Positions 1 through 10,032 are shown, counted from the first letter of the stretch. The stretch: 64,000 bases of DNA from Hyphococcus sp. (GCA_021776335.1 JAJFGB010000007.1:719911-783910); one strand, 5' to 3'. The notes: generated by a model not told the origin, from the letters alone. Program-made: numbers and translations.

Positions 1-1892
1 TCCTCCCAGCGCGGGGTTGCCAGCACTTCGTCAACCAATGCCGTTATCTCTTCAAAATTCTTCGACAACGCGACGACAGTTATCGTGATCTCTTCATTAT
101 TTGCAGAGAACTCGACATTCGCGCCTGTCAGTCCAATTGCCTGCTCCAGCTCTGCGGCGGTTTTTTCCGCCGTACCTTCATTCATCAGCCTGGTGAGCAG
201 TTGGCTCATGCCTTTTTTGTCGAGAGGGTCAGTGCTGCCGCCGCCATCAATCATGATATCGAAAACCACCAGCGGTGTTTCCGAAGTTTCGGTCCCCAGC
301 AATTGCGCGCCGCCCGGTAAACTTGCTTCCCAAACCGCAGGCGTTTTAATCAATGGCAGATCGCCAAAAGGCGGCTCGGATCGGTCATAGGCGCTGGGGG
401 TTTTTTCATAGGCGGCTTCCGCACCCTGACTGACCTCTTCATTTGCAACGCCAGCAACGACTTCCTCAATCCAGACTGTCGCGAGCGTCGAATCGGAGAG
501 CGCCAGCTCGCTCATTCCCGCGGGCACGAAACTTGTGATGAGAGAGGGCTTATCTTTTATATAGGTTCGGTAGACCGCCATCACGTCGTCCGCCGTGACG
601 CCGGCAATCTTTTCAGCGGATTTAACCACATGGGCGGGATCGCCAAAAAACTCATTGTCACTGGCGAACTGGTTAGAGCGTCCGAGAACGGTCGACAGAT
701 CCGCGAACAGCTCGGTTTCACGTTCAGCTTTGATCCGGCGAAGATCATTTGCATCGACGCCCTCTTCCTCAAATGCCGCAAGCGCATCGACAACGGCGGC
801 GGCGACATCATCAAGATCGGCGCCGGCATTGGCGCGTATGCGCAGCACAAACTCGCCGGCGATCTCCAGGCTGTTATTATAACCTGCAACGCTGGGCGCG
901 AGTTTGTCTCGTTCCACGACCATCTTGTGAAGCGGCGAATTTTTGCTGTCGGCCAGAAGACTTGCAAGAACGTTTAGCGCGTCGACGTCGTCATGGCGGT
1001 CTTCGACAGTCGGAAAAATCATTCGCAATTCAGGGAGTTTAGCGAAATTGTCCTCAAAGTATAATTTCTTTGTCTCGGCCAGCGATACCGGCGTCACCGG
1101 CAGCGGCTCGATTTGCGGCCCCGGTCTGATTTCGCCGAACCAACGCTCGACTTTGGCTTTGGTCTCTTCAATGTTGATATCACCGACAATGGCGAGCGTT
1201 GCGTTGCTGGCGCCGTAATACTGATTATAGAATTCTTTCAGATCGTCGAGTGTGGCGGCCTGCAAATCCGGCAGGGACCCGATGACTGTCCAGTGATAGG
1301 GATGTCCCTCGGGATAAAGGTTCGCTTGAACGACTTCCCGGGTATAGCCATAAGGGGCGTTGTCGCCGCGTTGCCGTTTTTCGTTTTTGACAACTTGTAT
1401 TTCGCGCTGCAGCGCTTCTTGCGTCACTGTGTTGATCATGTAACCAAGCCGGTCGCTGTCGATCCACATAATTTTGTCGAACGCATCTTTTGGCACGACT
1501 TCGTAATAGATCGTGCCGTCGCGCCATGTCCCGCCATTGCGCTGTCCGCCCCAATCGGGAATCGCTTTGCGGTTCCAGCCGCGCGGCACATTTTCTGAAT
1601 CGTTGAACGCCATATGTTCAAAGAAGTGCGCAAAGCCCGTTCGCCCCGGTTTTTCCCGATTGCTGCCAGCATGCACGACCGTGGTGAAAGCAACGATCGG
1701 ATCGGAGCGATCAACTTGCAGGATCACTTCAAGGCCGTTTTCCAGTGTAAATTTTTCATATTCAAGACTGAACGAACTCTTGTCTTGTGGATCGGCAGCA
1801 CTGCTCGATCCATTTTCCGGCGCTTCGCTGCTGCAGCCAGCCAGCACAGACAGTCCGAACCCAAGAAAAAAAAGCGCTGATTTGCTATGCAT
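1..1892 (-). CDS. M16 family zinc peptidase, lipoprotein (3' end outside window)
   Basis: The reading frame is open from an ATG at 1892 to the left edge, giving about 630 residues of what is usually a 900-residue two-domain protein, so the C-terminus is missing. The N-terminus is a lipoprotein signal with lipobox LAGC (Cys20), placing it in the periplasm on a membrane. The inverted zinc motif HFFEH is at residues 89-93, and the third metal ligand is probably Glu171 in VVKNEKRQ, at the spacing expected for insulinase/pitrilysin-type M16 enzymes. These act as oligopeptidases, and the substrate here is unknown. A second peptidase-like half begins near residue 500. It is transcribed away from the oxidoreductase pair. 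The family call is firm; the physiological role is inferred only. Confidence 0.93.
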   Translation of the reverse strand, partial: MHSKSALFFLGFGLSVLAGCSSEAPENGSSSAADPQDKSSFSLEYEKFTLENGLEVILQVDRSDPIVAFTTVVHAGSNREKPGRTGFAHFFEHMAFNDSENVPRGWNRKAIPDWGGQRNGGTWRDGTIYYEVVPKDAFDKIMWIDSDRLGYMINTVTQEALQREIQVVKNEKRQRGDNAPYGYTREVVQANLYPEGHPYHWTVIGSLPDLQAATLDDLKEFYNQYYGASNATLAIVGDINIEETKAKVERWFGEIRPGPQIEPLPVTPVSLAETKKLYFEDNFAKLPELRMIFPTVEDRHDDVDALNVLASLLADSKNSPLHKMVVERDKLAPSVAGYNNSLEIAGEFVLRIRANAGADLDDVAAAVVDALAAFEEEGVDANDLRRIKAERETELFADLSTVLGRSNQFASDNEFFGDPAHVVKSAEKIAGVTADDVMAVYRTYIKDKPSLITSFVPAGMSELALSDSTLATVWIEEVVAGVANEEVSQGAEAAYEKTPSAYDRSEPPFGDLPLIKTPAVWEASLPGGAQLLGTETSETPLVVFDIMIDGGGSTDPLDKKGMSQLLTRLMNEGTAEKTAAELEQAIGLTGANVEFSANNEEITITVVALSKNFEEITALVDEVLATPRWE

Positions 1893-2140
1893 GATCTGAC
1901 TTACCTGACTGGAACGCCAGGACGGCGCTCGATGAAATTTTGCGGGTGAACAAGACATGGGTGCGGCGACTGCGTCAACAGAATCCGGAGTGACGGTTAT
2001 CTGTTCATTCTCGCGCGCTTGTTGGTCGGCACAGCATTGACCACGATGCGACGAATCGAAACTTTCAAGCGACGAACCGCGCGTTAACTGTCTGAAAACG
2101 CCTCTACTATGGCATTTCAGAAATGCGCTAGGCGGAGGCG

Positions 2141-2605
2141 ATGATGGTTCAACTGACAGTCAATGGCGAAAGCCGTGAGTTTAGCGGCGATGAGGAAATG
2201 CCGCTGCTCTGGTATCTGCGCGAGGATGCGGGACTGAAGGGGGTTAAGTTCGGTTGCGGCATCGCTCAGTGCGGCGCCTGCACCGTTCACATTGACGGCC
2301 AGGCAATACGGTCATGCGTTACCCCAGTGGCTGCTGTTGACGGCGCCTCGATCACAACCATCGAAGGCTTGAGCGATGGCGAAACGCTGCATCCTGTTCA
2401 ACAGGCATGGATCGAAGAAGATGTCGCGCAGTGTGGCTACTGTCAGGCCGGCCAGATCATGGCCGTCGCCGCGATGCTGGAAGAAACGCCGAACCCGTCG
2501 GATGACGACATCGATCGCAATCTGACAAATATCTGCCGTTGTGGAACCTATTATCGTTTACGCAAAGCGGTGCATCGCGCCGCCTCTCTCAAAAGGGGAG
2601 GCTGA
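2141..2605 (+). CDS. (2Fe-2S)-binding subunit of an IorA-like molybdenum oxidoreductase
   Basis: This 154-residue protein has the two-cluster layout of small subunits of the xanthine dehydrogenase family. The plant-ferredoxin type cluster uses Cys39, Cys44, Cys47 and Cys59. The second, helical cluster uses Cys98, Cys101, Cys132 and Cys134 (CGYC...CRC). It passes electrons from the molybdenum centre in the next gene, and closest in style to the isoquinoline 1-oxidoreductase alpha subunit. GGAGG at 2134-2138 lies only 2 nt before the first ATG and 5 nt before the second ATG at 2144, so translation may really begin at 2144. It is followed after 2 nt by the large subunit. No FAD subunit or cytochrome partner is seen nearby. 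The exact substrate cannot be told from sequence. Confidence 0.93.
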   Translation: MMVQLTVNGESREFSGDEEMPLLWYLREDAGLKGVKFGCGIAQCGACTVHIDGQAIRSCVTPVAAVDGASITTIEGLSDGETLHPVQQAWIEEDVAQCGYCQAGQIMAVAAMLEETPNPSDDDIDRNLTNICRCGTYYRLRKAVHRAASLKRGG

Positions 2606-2607
2606 TC

Positions 2608-4863
2608 ATGGACGGTTCGCACCATTTCGCCACACGCCGCGATGTCCTTCGCTATGCCAGCGCCGCTGGCGCGCTGATCGTCGCAGCGCCACTATCTGCT
2701 TGTTCACGTCGCCCTGGAGAAAGCGTGGCAATAGCTGACGGCCCGCCAGCGGCCGTTGGCGCGTTTATCGTTATCCGTCCGGATGAAACAGTGCTCATCG
2801 CATTCCCCAACCCGGAAATGGGGCAGGGTGTCGATACGTCGTTGCCGATGCTCATCGCTGAAGAGCTGGACGCCGATTTTGACAAGGTCGAAACAACGCA
2901 AATGCCGCTCGAGCTAAAATATGGCGATGACGGCGAAATCACATGGAAATATGCCATACAAGGCTCCGGCGGCAGTACTTCAATTACCGAACATTGGGAT
3001 GGACTGCGCCGGGCTGGCGCAACCGCGCGCCAACTTCTTGTCGGGGCTGCTGCTGCCGATTGGACGGTTGACGCTAGCGAAATCACCGTCGCTAAAGGCG
3101 TGATCCGTCATGAGACTTCCGGCCGGACAACCACGTTCGGCGCTATCGCCAGCGCCGCTGCACAACTCGAACCACCGACACAAGAGCCGGCGTTAAAACC
3201 GCGTGACGAATTCACGCTCATTGGTACGTCGCAAAAAATGAAGAACGCGCGCGCCATTGTTACCGGCAAAGCCGTCTATGGAATTGACGCTGAAATGGCC
3301 GGTATGGTGCACGCGGTCATGGCGCGCTGCCCGTATTTTGACGGGACTGCGAGATCGGTTGATGAGCGCGCGGCGCGCGCAATTCCCGGCGTGCGCGAAA
3401 TTGTCAAAATCGACCGGCCGCCGCTGGATGGTCCTTATAGTGTGCAAGCCGAAGGCTATGCTGTGGTCGCCGATAGCGTGTGGGCGGCGATGAAGGGCCG
3501 CGATGCGCTGGTCATCGACTGGGACCATGGTCCTTATGCGGCTGAAACAAGCGCCGGCTTTAAAGACCATTGCCGCGATCTTTTGTCGGGCGAAGGACAG
3601 ATTGTCCGCGATGACGGAGATTTTGACGCTGCCTTTGCCGCTGCTGCAACCACCCATGAGGCGCATTACTGGGAGCCCTATGTCTCCCATGCACCGTTGG
3701 AGCCGCAAAATTGTATTGTCCATGTGCGCGACGGCAGCGTTGATGTGATCGCGCCAACACAGTCTCCGAGCGGCGCCAACCGCAACATTGCGAGGGTGCT
3801 CGATCGCGATCGTCTGAGCATCAAGGTTCAGCCGACGCGCCTTGGCGGAGGCTTTGGGCGGCGGCTCTCCACCGACTATGCGGTCGAGGCGGCGCTGATC
3901 AGTGATGCAGTGCGCAAACCGGTCAAGCTTTTGTGGACGCGGGACGACGACTTGCGCCACGATTTTTATCGGCCATCGGGCATGCATCATCTGCGCGCCG
4001 GGTTTGATGCCGACGGTAAAATGATCGCCTGGACTCATCGTCTGGCGAGCGCCTCGAAATATTATCGTCGCCCGAATATGCCGGAAACGAACTATTATAG
4101 AGCAGAGCTTTATACGGACGATTTCCCGGCGCAGCTGGTTGAGAATTTGCGCGTTGAGTATTTCTCCGCCAAGTCCGGCGCCCCGCGCGGTTCATGGCGC
4201 GCGCCGGCCCATACGGCCAATGCGTTTGTCGTTCAGAGTTTTCTCGATGAAATCGCTGCCGCGCGCGACGAAGACCCTCTCGATTTGCGTTTGCGTCTCC
4301 TCGGTGAACCGCAGGAATTATCCTATGAGCAACATGGCGGACCGGTTTTCAATCCGGGCCGGCTTGCGGGTGTTTTGCGTCTCGCGGCGGAAAAGGCCGG
4401 CTATGGCGCCCCCATGCCGGCGGGACGCGGGCGCGGTATCGCGGCGCATTTCACCTTTGGCGGGTATGTGGCGCAAGTCGTTGATGTTGAAGTCAGCGCT
4501 GAGGGTCATTTGCGTGTTCCCAGGGTCGTCGCAGCGGTCGATGTTGGCACAGTCGTCAATCCTAACGGGATCGCTGCGCAACTTGAATCCGGTGTCAATG
4601 ACGGGCTTTCAACTGCTTTGCGTCTCGCGATCAACATAGAGGGCGGGCGCGTCACTGATGGTAATTTCGATACCTATCAGCTGATGCGTATTGCTGACGC
4701 CCCGCGCGAGATTGAAACCCACATTATCGACAATGGCGATGCGTCCGCGGGTATGGGTGAGATGGGTTTGCCGCCATTGGCGCCCGCGCTTGCCAATGCG
4801 ATCTTTCAGGCGACGGGCACGCGTATTCGGAATTTGCCAATCGGCGATCAGTTGAGCGCGTGA
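2608..4863 (+). CDS. Molybdopterin-binding large subunit, IorB-like
   Basis: The 751-residue catalytic subunit begins at the ATG at 2608, preceded by AGGGGAGG at 2594-2601. An upstream in-frame start would overlap the iorA-like gene and lacks this site. The N-terminus has a twin-arginine motif (TRRDVL, about residues 9-14) and a hydrophobic stretch, so the folded enzyme with its cofactor is probably exported by Tat. The GGGFGRR motif in the middle and the GEMGLPP segment near the C-terminus match the molybdopterin-cytosine-dinucleotide binding site and the catalytic glutamate region of isoquinoline 1-oxidoreductase beta / aldehyde oxidase relatives. The enzyme hydroxylates N-heterocycles or aldehydes with water as oxygen source. 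The substrate is not determinable here. Confidence 0.92.
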   Translation: MDGSHHFATRRDVLRYASAAGALIVAAPLSACSRRPGESVAIADGPPAAVGAFIVIRPDETVLIAFPNPEMGQGVDTSLPMLIAEELDADFDKVETTQMPLELKYGDDGEITWKYAIQGSGGSTSITEHWDGLRRAGATARQLLVGAAAADWTVDASEITVAKGVIRHETSGRTTTFGAIASAAAQLEPPTQEPALKPRDEFTLIGTSQKMKNARAIVTGKAVYGIDAEMAGMVHAVMARCPYFDGTARSVDERAARAIPGVREIVKIDRPPLDGPYSVQAEGYAVVADSVWAAMKGRDALVIDWDHGPYAAETSAGFKDHCRDLLSGEGQIVRDDGDFDAAFAAAATTHEAHYWEPYVSHAPLEPQNCIVHVRDGSVDVIAPTQSPSGANRNIARVLDRDRLSIKVQPTRLGGGFGRRLSTDYAVEAALISDAVRKPVKLLWTRDDDLRHDFYRPSGMHHLRAGFDADGKMIAWTHRLASASKYYRRPNMPETNYYRAELYTDDFPAQLVENLRVEYFSAKSGAPRGSWRAPAHTANAFVVQSFLDEIAAARDEDPLDLRLRLLGEPQELSYEQHGGPVFNPGRLAGVLRLAAEKAGYGAPMPAGRGRGIAAHFTFGGYVAQVVDVEVSAEGHLRVPRVVAAVDVGTVVNPNGIAAQLESGVNDGLSTALRLAINIEGGRVTDGNFDTYQLMRIADAPREIETHIIDNGDASAGMGEMGLPPLAPALANAIFQATGTRIRNLPIGDQLSA

Positions 4864-4998
4864 TGCGTTCGCAGTGTTGGATGAACAGTTTGTTTAGGCG
4901 TGCGCATTTTGATGCGCTGGATTTTCTTGGCGGCGATGCCGGCGCAAAAAGTTCTATCTAGATGCTCGCGATCGCAAAAGTGATCAGGGTTTCGTTGG

Positions 4999-5727
4999 TC
5001 ATGCGTGGTCGCTACCGTCTCCGCAGTCAGTCTCGACATCGTTCCAGGGAGGGAAGCCGTAAAAACGTGCAAATTTTGAAGTCGGGGATCGATCCGGACG
5101 GAATAGGTTGATCGGCGCCGAAGCATTCGGCCACCCTAAAGCCATACCGCAATACAAAATCTCGTTGCTGTCTAGTTTGAAATGGGCATGCAAATTCTGA
5201 CGATGGGGCGCCCATGCTTCTTGGAAGCAGGTTCCAAGGTCCGCTGCTGTCGCCGCCAGTGCGACGGACTGCATAAACATACCAAGGCTCGCCCATTGCC
5301 CGTGCCCCATGATCCGGTCAATGACGAAAAATATTCCCACCGGCGCACCAAAGAAATCGAGATTGTCCAGCGACCATGCATGACGCGCTGCTTTGTCTGC
5401 GCGCGCGACGCCGAGCAAAGCGAACATATCTGCTCCGAGATCAATGCGGCGGCTGGCATAGGGTTCGGGAAGCGGTTCGGGGCGAATTGGATAGGCATCA
5501 CCAGGGCAATTGTTCACATCGCCCTGGTTTAGATCCGCCTTTGCAAGCTGACATACTGCGCTGCGCGCCGCGCCGCTGACTGCGATCACCTTCCAAGGCT
5601 GAAGATTGTTGCCGGAGGGTGACCAGCGCGCTTCTTCGAGGATCGTCTCCACCGTTACTCGATTAACGGGGCGATCTAGAAACGCGCGAACCGAGGTGCG
5701 TCGTTTGATGGAATTTTCCAGAGGCAT
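4999..5727 (-). CDS. Nitroreductase family FMN-dependent oxidoreductase
   Basis: The 242-residue protein opens with the family hallmark (RRTSVRAF, then WSPSGNNLQPWKV near residues 35-47) that binds FMN phosphate and the isoalloxazine ring. A C-terminal GMALGWPN-like segment completes the flavin pocket. Members reduce nitroaromatics, quinones or other electrophiles with NAD(P)H as homodimers in the cytoplasm. It is divergent from an Lrp/AsnC-type regulator, with 88 nt between the starts, so that regulator is the obvious candidate controller. The 3' end converges on the molybdoenzyme large subunit 135 nt away. The family is clear; the natural substrate is unknown. Confidence 0.9.
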   Translation of the reverse strand: MPLENSIKRRTSVRAFLDRPVNRVTVETILEEARWSPSGNNLQPWKVIAVSGAARSAVCQLAKADLNQGDVNNCPGDAYPIRPEPLPEPYASRRIDLGADMFALLGVARADKAARHAWSLDNLDFFGAPVGIFFVIDRIMGHGQWASLGMFMQSVALAATAADLGTCFQEAWAPHRQNLHAHFKLDSNEILYCGMALGWPNASAPINLFRPDRSPTSKFARFYGFPPWNDVETDCGDGSDHA

Positions 5728-5815
5728 ATTTGTTTTTATCAGGCAGACCCGATATTAAACATGCGCCAAACCATTAGTTTTGATAGGTTTAGATGATGAA
5801 AAAAAGGCCAGCGTT
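5728..5815. promoter_or_regulatory. Divergent promoter region nitroreductase / Lrp-type regulator
   Basis: These 88 nt separate the divergent starts and must hold both promoters and any operator. They are AT-rich. No clean palindrome could be picked out by eye, so no specific site is proposed. Confidence 0.4.
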
Positions 5816-6289
5816 ATGAAACGCCTTCGATACGAAAATGGACTGCTCGATGCGACAGATGCAAAGATTCTACGCTGCCTTGTTGCCGACGCCCGGTTGT
5901 CCGTTGCCGCACTGGCCCGCAAGGTGAAGTTATCGCCGCCTAGCGTGAGCGAGCGCATCAAGAGACTTGAAGAGGCAGGTGTGATCTCAACTTATACTGC
6001 GATCATGACGCCGGAATCGATCGGGTTGCCCGTCTCTGCCTATATTCGGGTTAAACCCGTACCGGGCAAACTCAAGAAAGTGTTGGAGATTATCGCTGGA
6101 TTGGAAGAAATCGTTCGCTGTGATCGGGTCACCGGTGAGGACAGTCTTGTTGCCCGCGCTCACGTGGCGTCCATTGGTGATCTTGAAGCCCTGGTGGATG
6201 AACTCTCTCCCTTTGCAATGACTAGTACATCCATAATTCAGTCAACGCCGGTGCCTTACCGCCTGCCTGCATTCCCGGTCATGTCTTAA
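5816..6289 (+). CDS. Lrp/AsnC family transcriptional regulator
   Basis: The 157-residue protein starts at the ATG at 5816; a TTG 36 nt upstream is in frame but has no better ribosome site. The N-terminal winged helix-turn-helix covers about residues 13-55, with LSVAALARKVKLSPPSVSERIKRL-like spacing typical of AsnC-type regulators. The C-terminal RAM domain (about 65-145) follows, with a GEDSLVARAHV segment in the ligand-sensing/oligomer interface. Such proteins are DNA-bending local or global regulators responding to amino acids. Its position opposite the nitroreductase gene suggests local control. Confidence 0.92.
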   Translation: MKRLRYENGLLDATDAKILRCLVADARLSVAALARKVKLSPPSVSERIKRLEEAGVISTYTAIMTPESIGLPVSAYIRVKPVPGKLKKVLEIIAGLEEIVRCDRVTGEDSLVARAHVASIGDLEALVDELSPFAMTSTSIIQSTPVPYRLPAFPVMS

Positions 6290-6295
6290 TCGCGC

Positions 6296-6844
6296 CTACT
6301 CAAAAAATGCGCCCGTTGTTTCCCAGTTTTTGTCGGCCGGATCGTGAAAAGCGTCATAGTCAATTTCACCGCGGCGCTGATACTCCCTCCAGATACGGAT
6401 TTTCCCATTGGTAATTTCGACCACCGCAACGCCATGAACGGCTGTATTTCGGCCCCCATTGTGAAACGAGTATTCTCCCGCGCCGACACCCGTCTCCGGA
6501 TTGTACCAGAGGTGATGCCATATCATTGATGAACCAGGCCTTACCGCATTAAAAAAATTACGTAACTCAGTCCGACCACGATAGATCTGAAAATTCGGCG
6601 GCTCAGTGTAAACCGCATCGTCCGTAAATGCACTCAATGCGAGGTCGACATTCTGGTTGGTCCACCCGTCGGAAACTCGCTGCATCAACGTCTCGAAATC
6701 GGTGTACATATATTGCTCCAATTTTGACTGCGCCGTCTTGGATGTGAGGTCCTCAGCCATGACCGCGTAAGGTGCAATTGCAACGAGACTGAACGCACTC
6801 ATCAAAGTGACAAGTCGGTTTCGAAAAACACTGTGCGTCATCAT
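6296..6844 (-). CDS. Secreted SnoaL/NTF2-fold protein
   Basis: The chosen start is the ATG at 6844, after an AGAAAGAGA purine stretch. A longer frame to 6919 adds residues without a hydrophobic core. The first 30 residues form a signal peptide (LVTLMSAFSLVAIAPYAVMA) with a cleavage site after AMA-like residues. The remainder, about 140 residues, resembles SnoaL-like/NTF2 polyketide-cyclase-fold proteins (DAVYTEPPNFQIYRGRTELRNFF, later WHHLWYN and a basic IRIWREYQRRGE). These cone-shaped folds bind small ligands or act as isomerases. The function is otherwise unknown. It ends 6 nt from the convergent Lrp-type gene. Confidence 0.78.
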   Translation of the reverse strand: MMTHSVFRNRLVTLMSAFSLVAIAPYAVMAEDLTSKTAQSKLEQYMYTDFETLMQRVSDGWTNQNVDLALSAFTDDAVYTEPPNFQIYRGRTELRNFFNAVRPGSSMIWHHLWYNPETGVGAGEYSFHNGGRNTAVHGVAVVEITNGKIRIWREYQRRGEIDYDAFHDPADKNWETTGAFFE

Positions 6845-7039
6845 GGTCAGGTCTCTTTCTGCGCCGCCACCAATGGGCTGTCCCGCACAACTTTGCAGGC
6901 CGGTTTGCATCGACTTCAATCTACAACGAAATTGAAGATCTCGCTTTGAGTTTTCGAAGGCGAAACTGCTCAGAAATCAGCGAAAACGAAGGCCGCAGAG
7001 CCAGCCTCCCTTTGTCCGGATTTTTGATCAAGCACAGGC

Positions 7040-9109
7040 CTAAAACCGTCCCGACATTGTCAATGTCACCTGCATGCCGCGCTCACGGCTGATATTTTGA
7101 GAACCGGTGAATATCCCGCTGCGATCAGGGTCGAAAAAGCGCCTGTTGCGGAAGAAGTTCTGCTTGCCGATGCCGGCAAATTCGAGATTGGTTTTGACGC
7201 CGGGAATGCGCGTTGTCTCAGCAAAAACTGCCCAGCGGCGGCCGTCGCCGGCGAAACTTTCCTCGTCAGCAAAAAAGAAAAGGCTGTCGGTCTGAGCACG
7301 ATATGAAAAACCCCAGGCGACGCGATGTTCTATAAGGTCCTGACGGAATTGCGCAAAAATATTCGGTGAGTCGATGCTGGAAACGACGCGGCGTTCGCCG
7401 GTGATCGGATCGGCGAAAGTCGAATCGAGAAATTCCGCTTCGACTTCAATAAGCCCGCCGGGGATAACAGGCGAGAGCGGCAATGATCCGTTGGTTTTTA
7501 CACCCCAGACCCGTGCACTGCCCGCATTGGCCGTGCCTTGTCCGCCGGACGGCAGGACAATATGTTCAAGCACATCGCTCCGCCACTCGTGAAACACTTC
7601 CACATTAAGAGCGCCGCGCGTGTCGGAGCGCAAATCTGTTGAAAATGAAAGCCGTGTTGTTTGATCGGGGCCGAGTTCGGGATTGCCGGCCGTCACGCGA
7701 TTGCTGGCCGCAGATTCCGATGCGGCGAAATCGCGAAAATCAAGCTGGCCGACTGTACGGCGCGCGCCAAGGCGCAATTGAATGCCTGGCCGCGGGTCGT
7801 AAATCAGCGTTGCAAACGGTTTTACAAAAAAGAAGGACTGCGTGCTGTCGGCATCGCCGGACACTGTGATCTCGGAGAGCTCTGCGCCGACGCCGGTTTC
7901 CACACTGAGCTTGTTCGTTGCTTTCCAAATCACATTGGCGAAGATTTCGCCGCGTAGTTCTTCGACCAGCACATTGGCTGCGGGCAACGCAATATTGCTG
8001 ATGCCGCTCGCATCTTCAACGCGCAAAGAAAGCGCGCTGTCGAGCCGGTTATACGCAAATTCCGCGCCGAATTCCGGTTTCAACCGCCCTTCGCCGCTGC
8101 GACCTGCGACTGCCCTTAAAACCGTCTCAAAAGAATTCTGACTGGTGACAGAACGGGAATTTGACGTTTCTGCGCCCACGGGGCGTTCGGAAAAAACCCC
8201 TTGTTCTATATCTCTGTTGTCGAATGACGACAGCGATAAGAGTTTGACCGACCAGTCATTAGCCAAAGGACGTGACCAGTCGGCCCCGAATTCAGCTTGT
8301 ATTAATGATCGATCGAAAATGATAAATCGCCGCGCCTCGGGCGCGCCGTCCAGCATGCCGCCATCAAAGCCAAACCTTTCGGTTTCCGTGTAAAAAGTTT
8401 CCGGGTTGAAACGGCCATTGAGGGTTAGCACGCCGCCCGCTGCATCTCGTTTTGCTTCCGCCGAGATCGTGATGCGTCTGACGGTGCCCGGACGCGATTC
8501 AAATTCGATTAGGGAGAGGGCGCCGGCAGCATCGCGAGAAATGCGCGTACCATCGAGTGGTTGGCGGTTGATCATCGCATCGAGCTCTGTCGATGTTTCC
8601 CAAGCGCCAAAACTCCGGGACAGCGATAATTCAGCTTCCGCATTGATGCGGCCATGGGCGGCGCGCTTTAGCTGCGCTTCCCAACGAGACGACCCGCTGG
8701 TCGTTGTCCTGATGACATTAGCGACGATGGCCTGGCCTGCAGTTTCGCTGGCGCCGGCTGAGCCACGGATCAAATCAATGCGGGTGACGGCGTCCGCCGG
8801 TACCCGGCTCAGCGCATCTTCAATGCCACCGGTCTTCGATGACGGTCGTTCGCCATTGATCAAGACGTTGCCAGCGCCGGCGCCGAAACCCCTGAGATCC
8901 TCGCCAGCGTCAAGTGTGAAACCCGGCAGCCGGTCGATCATATCGAGCGCTGTTTGCGGATGATATTGCTCAAAATAGGCGCGCGGATAGGACTGTACGC
9001 CGTCTTCTATTGTGGATACCGGCTGCGCCTGGGCGGACGGCAGTCCGGCATTGGCGACGCAAAAAGCAAGCATCAAAGCGGGGGAAATAATGAAGATTTT
9101 GCGGGACAT
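7040..9109 (-). CDS. TonB-dependent outer-membrane receptor
   Basis: The start at 9109 follows GAGGAG with 6-nt spacing; the longer frame to 9136 does not. The 689-residue protein has a signal peptide (MLAFCVANAGLPSAQA region) and an N-terminal plug (about 40-140). The plug contains the GFGAGAGNVLINGERPSSK-type core, a form also seen in short plug domains of alphaproteobacterial TonB receptors. A 22-strand barrel follows, rich in alternating aromatic residues, and ends in a terminal Phe (SGRF), the outer-membrane assembly signal. The substrate is unknown. It is divergent from a two-component system 200 nt away, which might control it. Confidence 0.88.
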   Translation of the reverse strand: MSRKIFIISPALMLAFCVANAGLPSAQAQPVSTIEDGVQSYPRAYFEQYHPQTALDMIDRLPGFTLDAGEDLRGFGAGAGNVLINGERPSSKTGGIEDALSRVPADAVTRIDLIRGSAGASETAGQAIVANVIRTTTSGSSRWEAQLKRAAHGRINAEAELSLSRSFGAWETSTELDAMINRQPLDGTRISRDAAGALSLIEFESRPGTVRRITISAEAKRDAAGGVLTLNGRFNPETFYTETERFGFDGGMLDGAPEARRFIIFDRSLIQAEFGADWSRPLANDWSVKLLSLSSFDNRDIEQGVFSERPVGAETSNSRSVTSQNSFETVLRAVAGRSGEGRLKPEFGAEFAYNRLDSALSLRVEDASGISNIALPAANVLVEELRGEIFANVIWKATNKLSVETGVGAELSEITVSGDADSTQSFFFVKPFATLIYDPRPGIQLRLGARRTVGQLDFRDFAASESAASNRVTAGNPELGPDQTTRLSFSTDLRSDTRGALNVEVFHEWRSDVLEHIVLPSGGQGTANAGSARVWGVKTNGSLPLSPVIPGGLIEVEAEFLDSTFADPITGERRVVSSIDSPNIFAQFRQDLIEHRVAWGFSYRAQTDSLFFFADEESFAGDGRRWAVFAETTRIPGVKTNLEFAGIGKQNFFRNRRFFDPDRSGIFTGSQNISRERGMQVTLTMSGRF

Positions 9110-9308
9110 CGGATACTCCTCGGAACGATGGGTCACGAGGATTCCTACTGGCGCCAGCGCTCAAAGGCGTATCGGCGTATGCCTTGAAATGTATCAAAAG
9201 GCGCCGGGCGTCATATCTGACAAACTCTGTTACAAATTAATGGTGCGCCGGATGATTTGTTTAGTCGGGAAGGCGGTATAGATCAGGGCCAGACGCTCAC
9301 CATCATAT

Positions 9309-10031
9309 ATGACCGATAGCAAAACACATATTCTGATTATTGATGACGACCGGGACATTCGTGTCCCGCTCGCGAAATATCTCGGCAATAATGGATTGCG
9401 ATGCACGCTGGCGGCTGACGGTAAAGAGATGGATGAAAAACTGTCCGGCGCGCGTGTCGACCTTATCGTTCTGGATATTATGCTGCCTGGCGAGGACGGG
9501 TTTTCAATTTGCCGACGCCTCCAGGAAAAAATGCGCGTTCCGATTATTTTGCTGACGGCGTTGTCGGAGGAAACCGACCGGATTGTCGGGCTTGAACTGG
9601 GCGCTGATGATTATGTAACAAAGCCTTTTAATCCCCGGGAATTACTGGCGCGGATCAAATCGGTTTTGCGGCGAAGCCATATGCTGCCGCCGAAGCAAGA
9701 AAATGCACGCGGCGCCGTTGAATTTGATGGATGGCGGTTTGACTTTTCGCAAAAGGAAATTACTGGCCCCGACAAGGTCGTTCTACGTCTGAGCTCGGGT
9801 GAACATTTATTGCTTCAGTCACTCATCGAGCATGCGGGGCTGACGTTGACGAGGGAGCAGCTTCTTGATCTGACCAAGGGGCGGGAAACCCAGCTTTTTG
9901 ACCGCAGCGTTGACAATCAAATCAGCAGGCTTCGGCGCAAGCTTGAAAAGGACCCCAAGAATCCGCGCATCATCCTGACGGAGTGGGGCGGCGGTTACCA
10001 GTTTGCAGCATCGCTCACATGGGTGGCCTGA
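9309..10031 (+). CDS. OmpR/PhoB-type response regulator
   Basis: This 240-residue protein has a receiver domain at residues 7-120, with the acidic pocket Asp12-Asp14, phospho-acceptor Asp56 (LDIMLPGEDG), Thr83 and Lys105. A C-terminal winged-helix DNA-binding domain (about 130-235) contains the recognition region DRSVDNQISRLRRKLE. It overlaps or abuts the next gene: its stop ends at 10031 and the kinase ATG is at 10033. It therefore forms a classic two-gene regulator-kinase operon. Targets are unknown; the divergent TonB receptor is the nearest candidate. Confidence 0.95.
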   Translation: MTDSKTHILIIDDDRDIRVPLAKYLGNNGLRCTLAADGKEMDEKLSGARVDLIVLDIMLPGEDGFSICRRLQEKMRVPIILLTALSEETDRIVGLELGADDYVTKPFNPRELLARIKSVLRRSHMLPPKQENARGAVEFDGWRFDFSQKEITGPDKVVLRLSSGEHLLLQSLIEHAGLTLTREQLLDLTKGRETQLFDRSVDNQISRLRRKLEKDPKNPRIILTEWGGGYQFAASLTWVA

Positions 10032-10032
10032 A

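Noticed and set aside
3193..4038. 281-codon minus-strand frame inside the molybdoenzyme gene
   Set aside because: The plus strand encodes an intact conserved enzyme with catalytic motifs through this stretch.
4848..5126. 92-codon minus-strand frame between the molybdoenzyme and the nitroreductase
   Set aside because: It overlaps the coding 3' ends of both neighbours, has no motif and no ribosome site.
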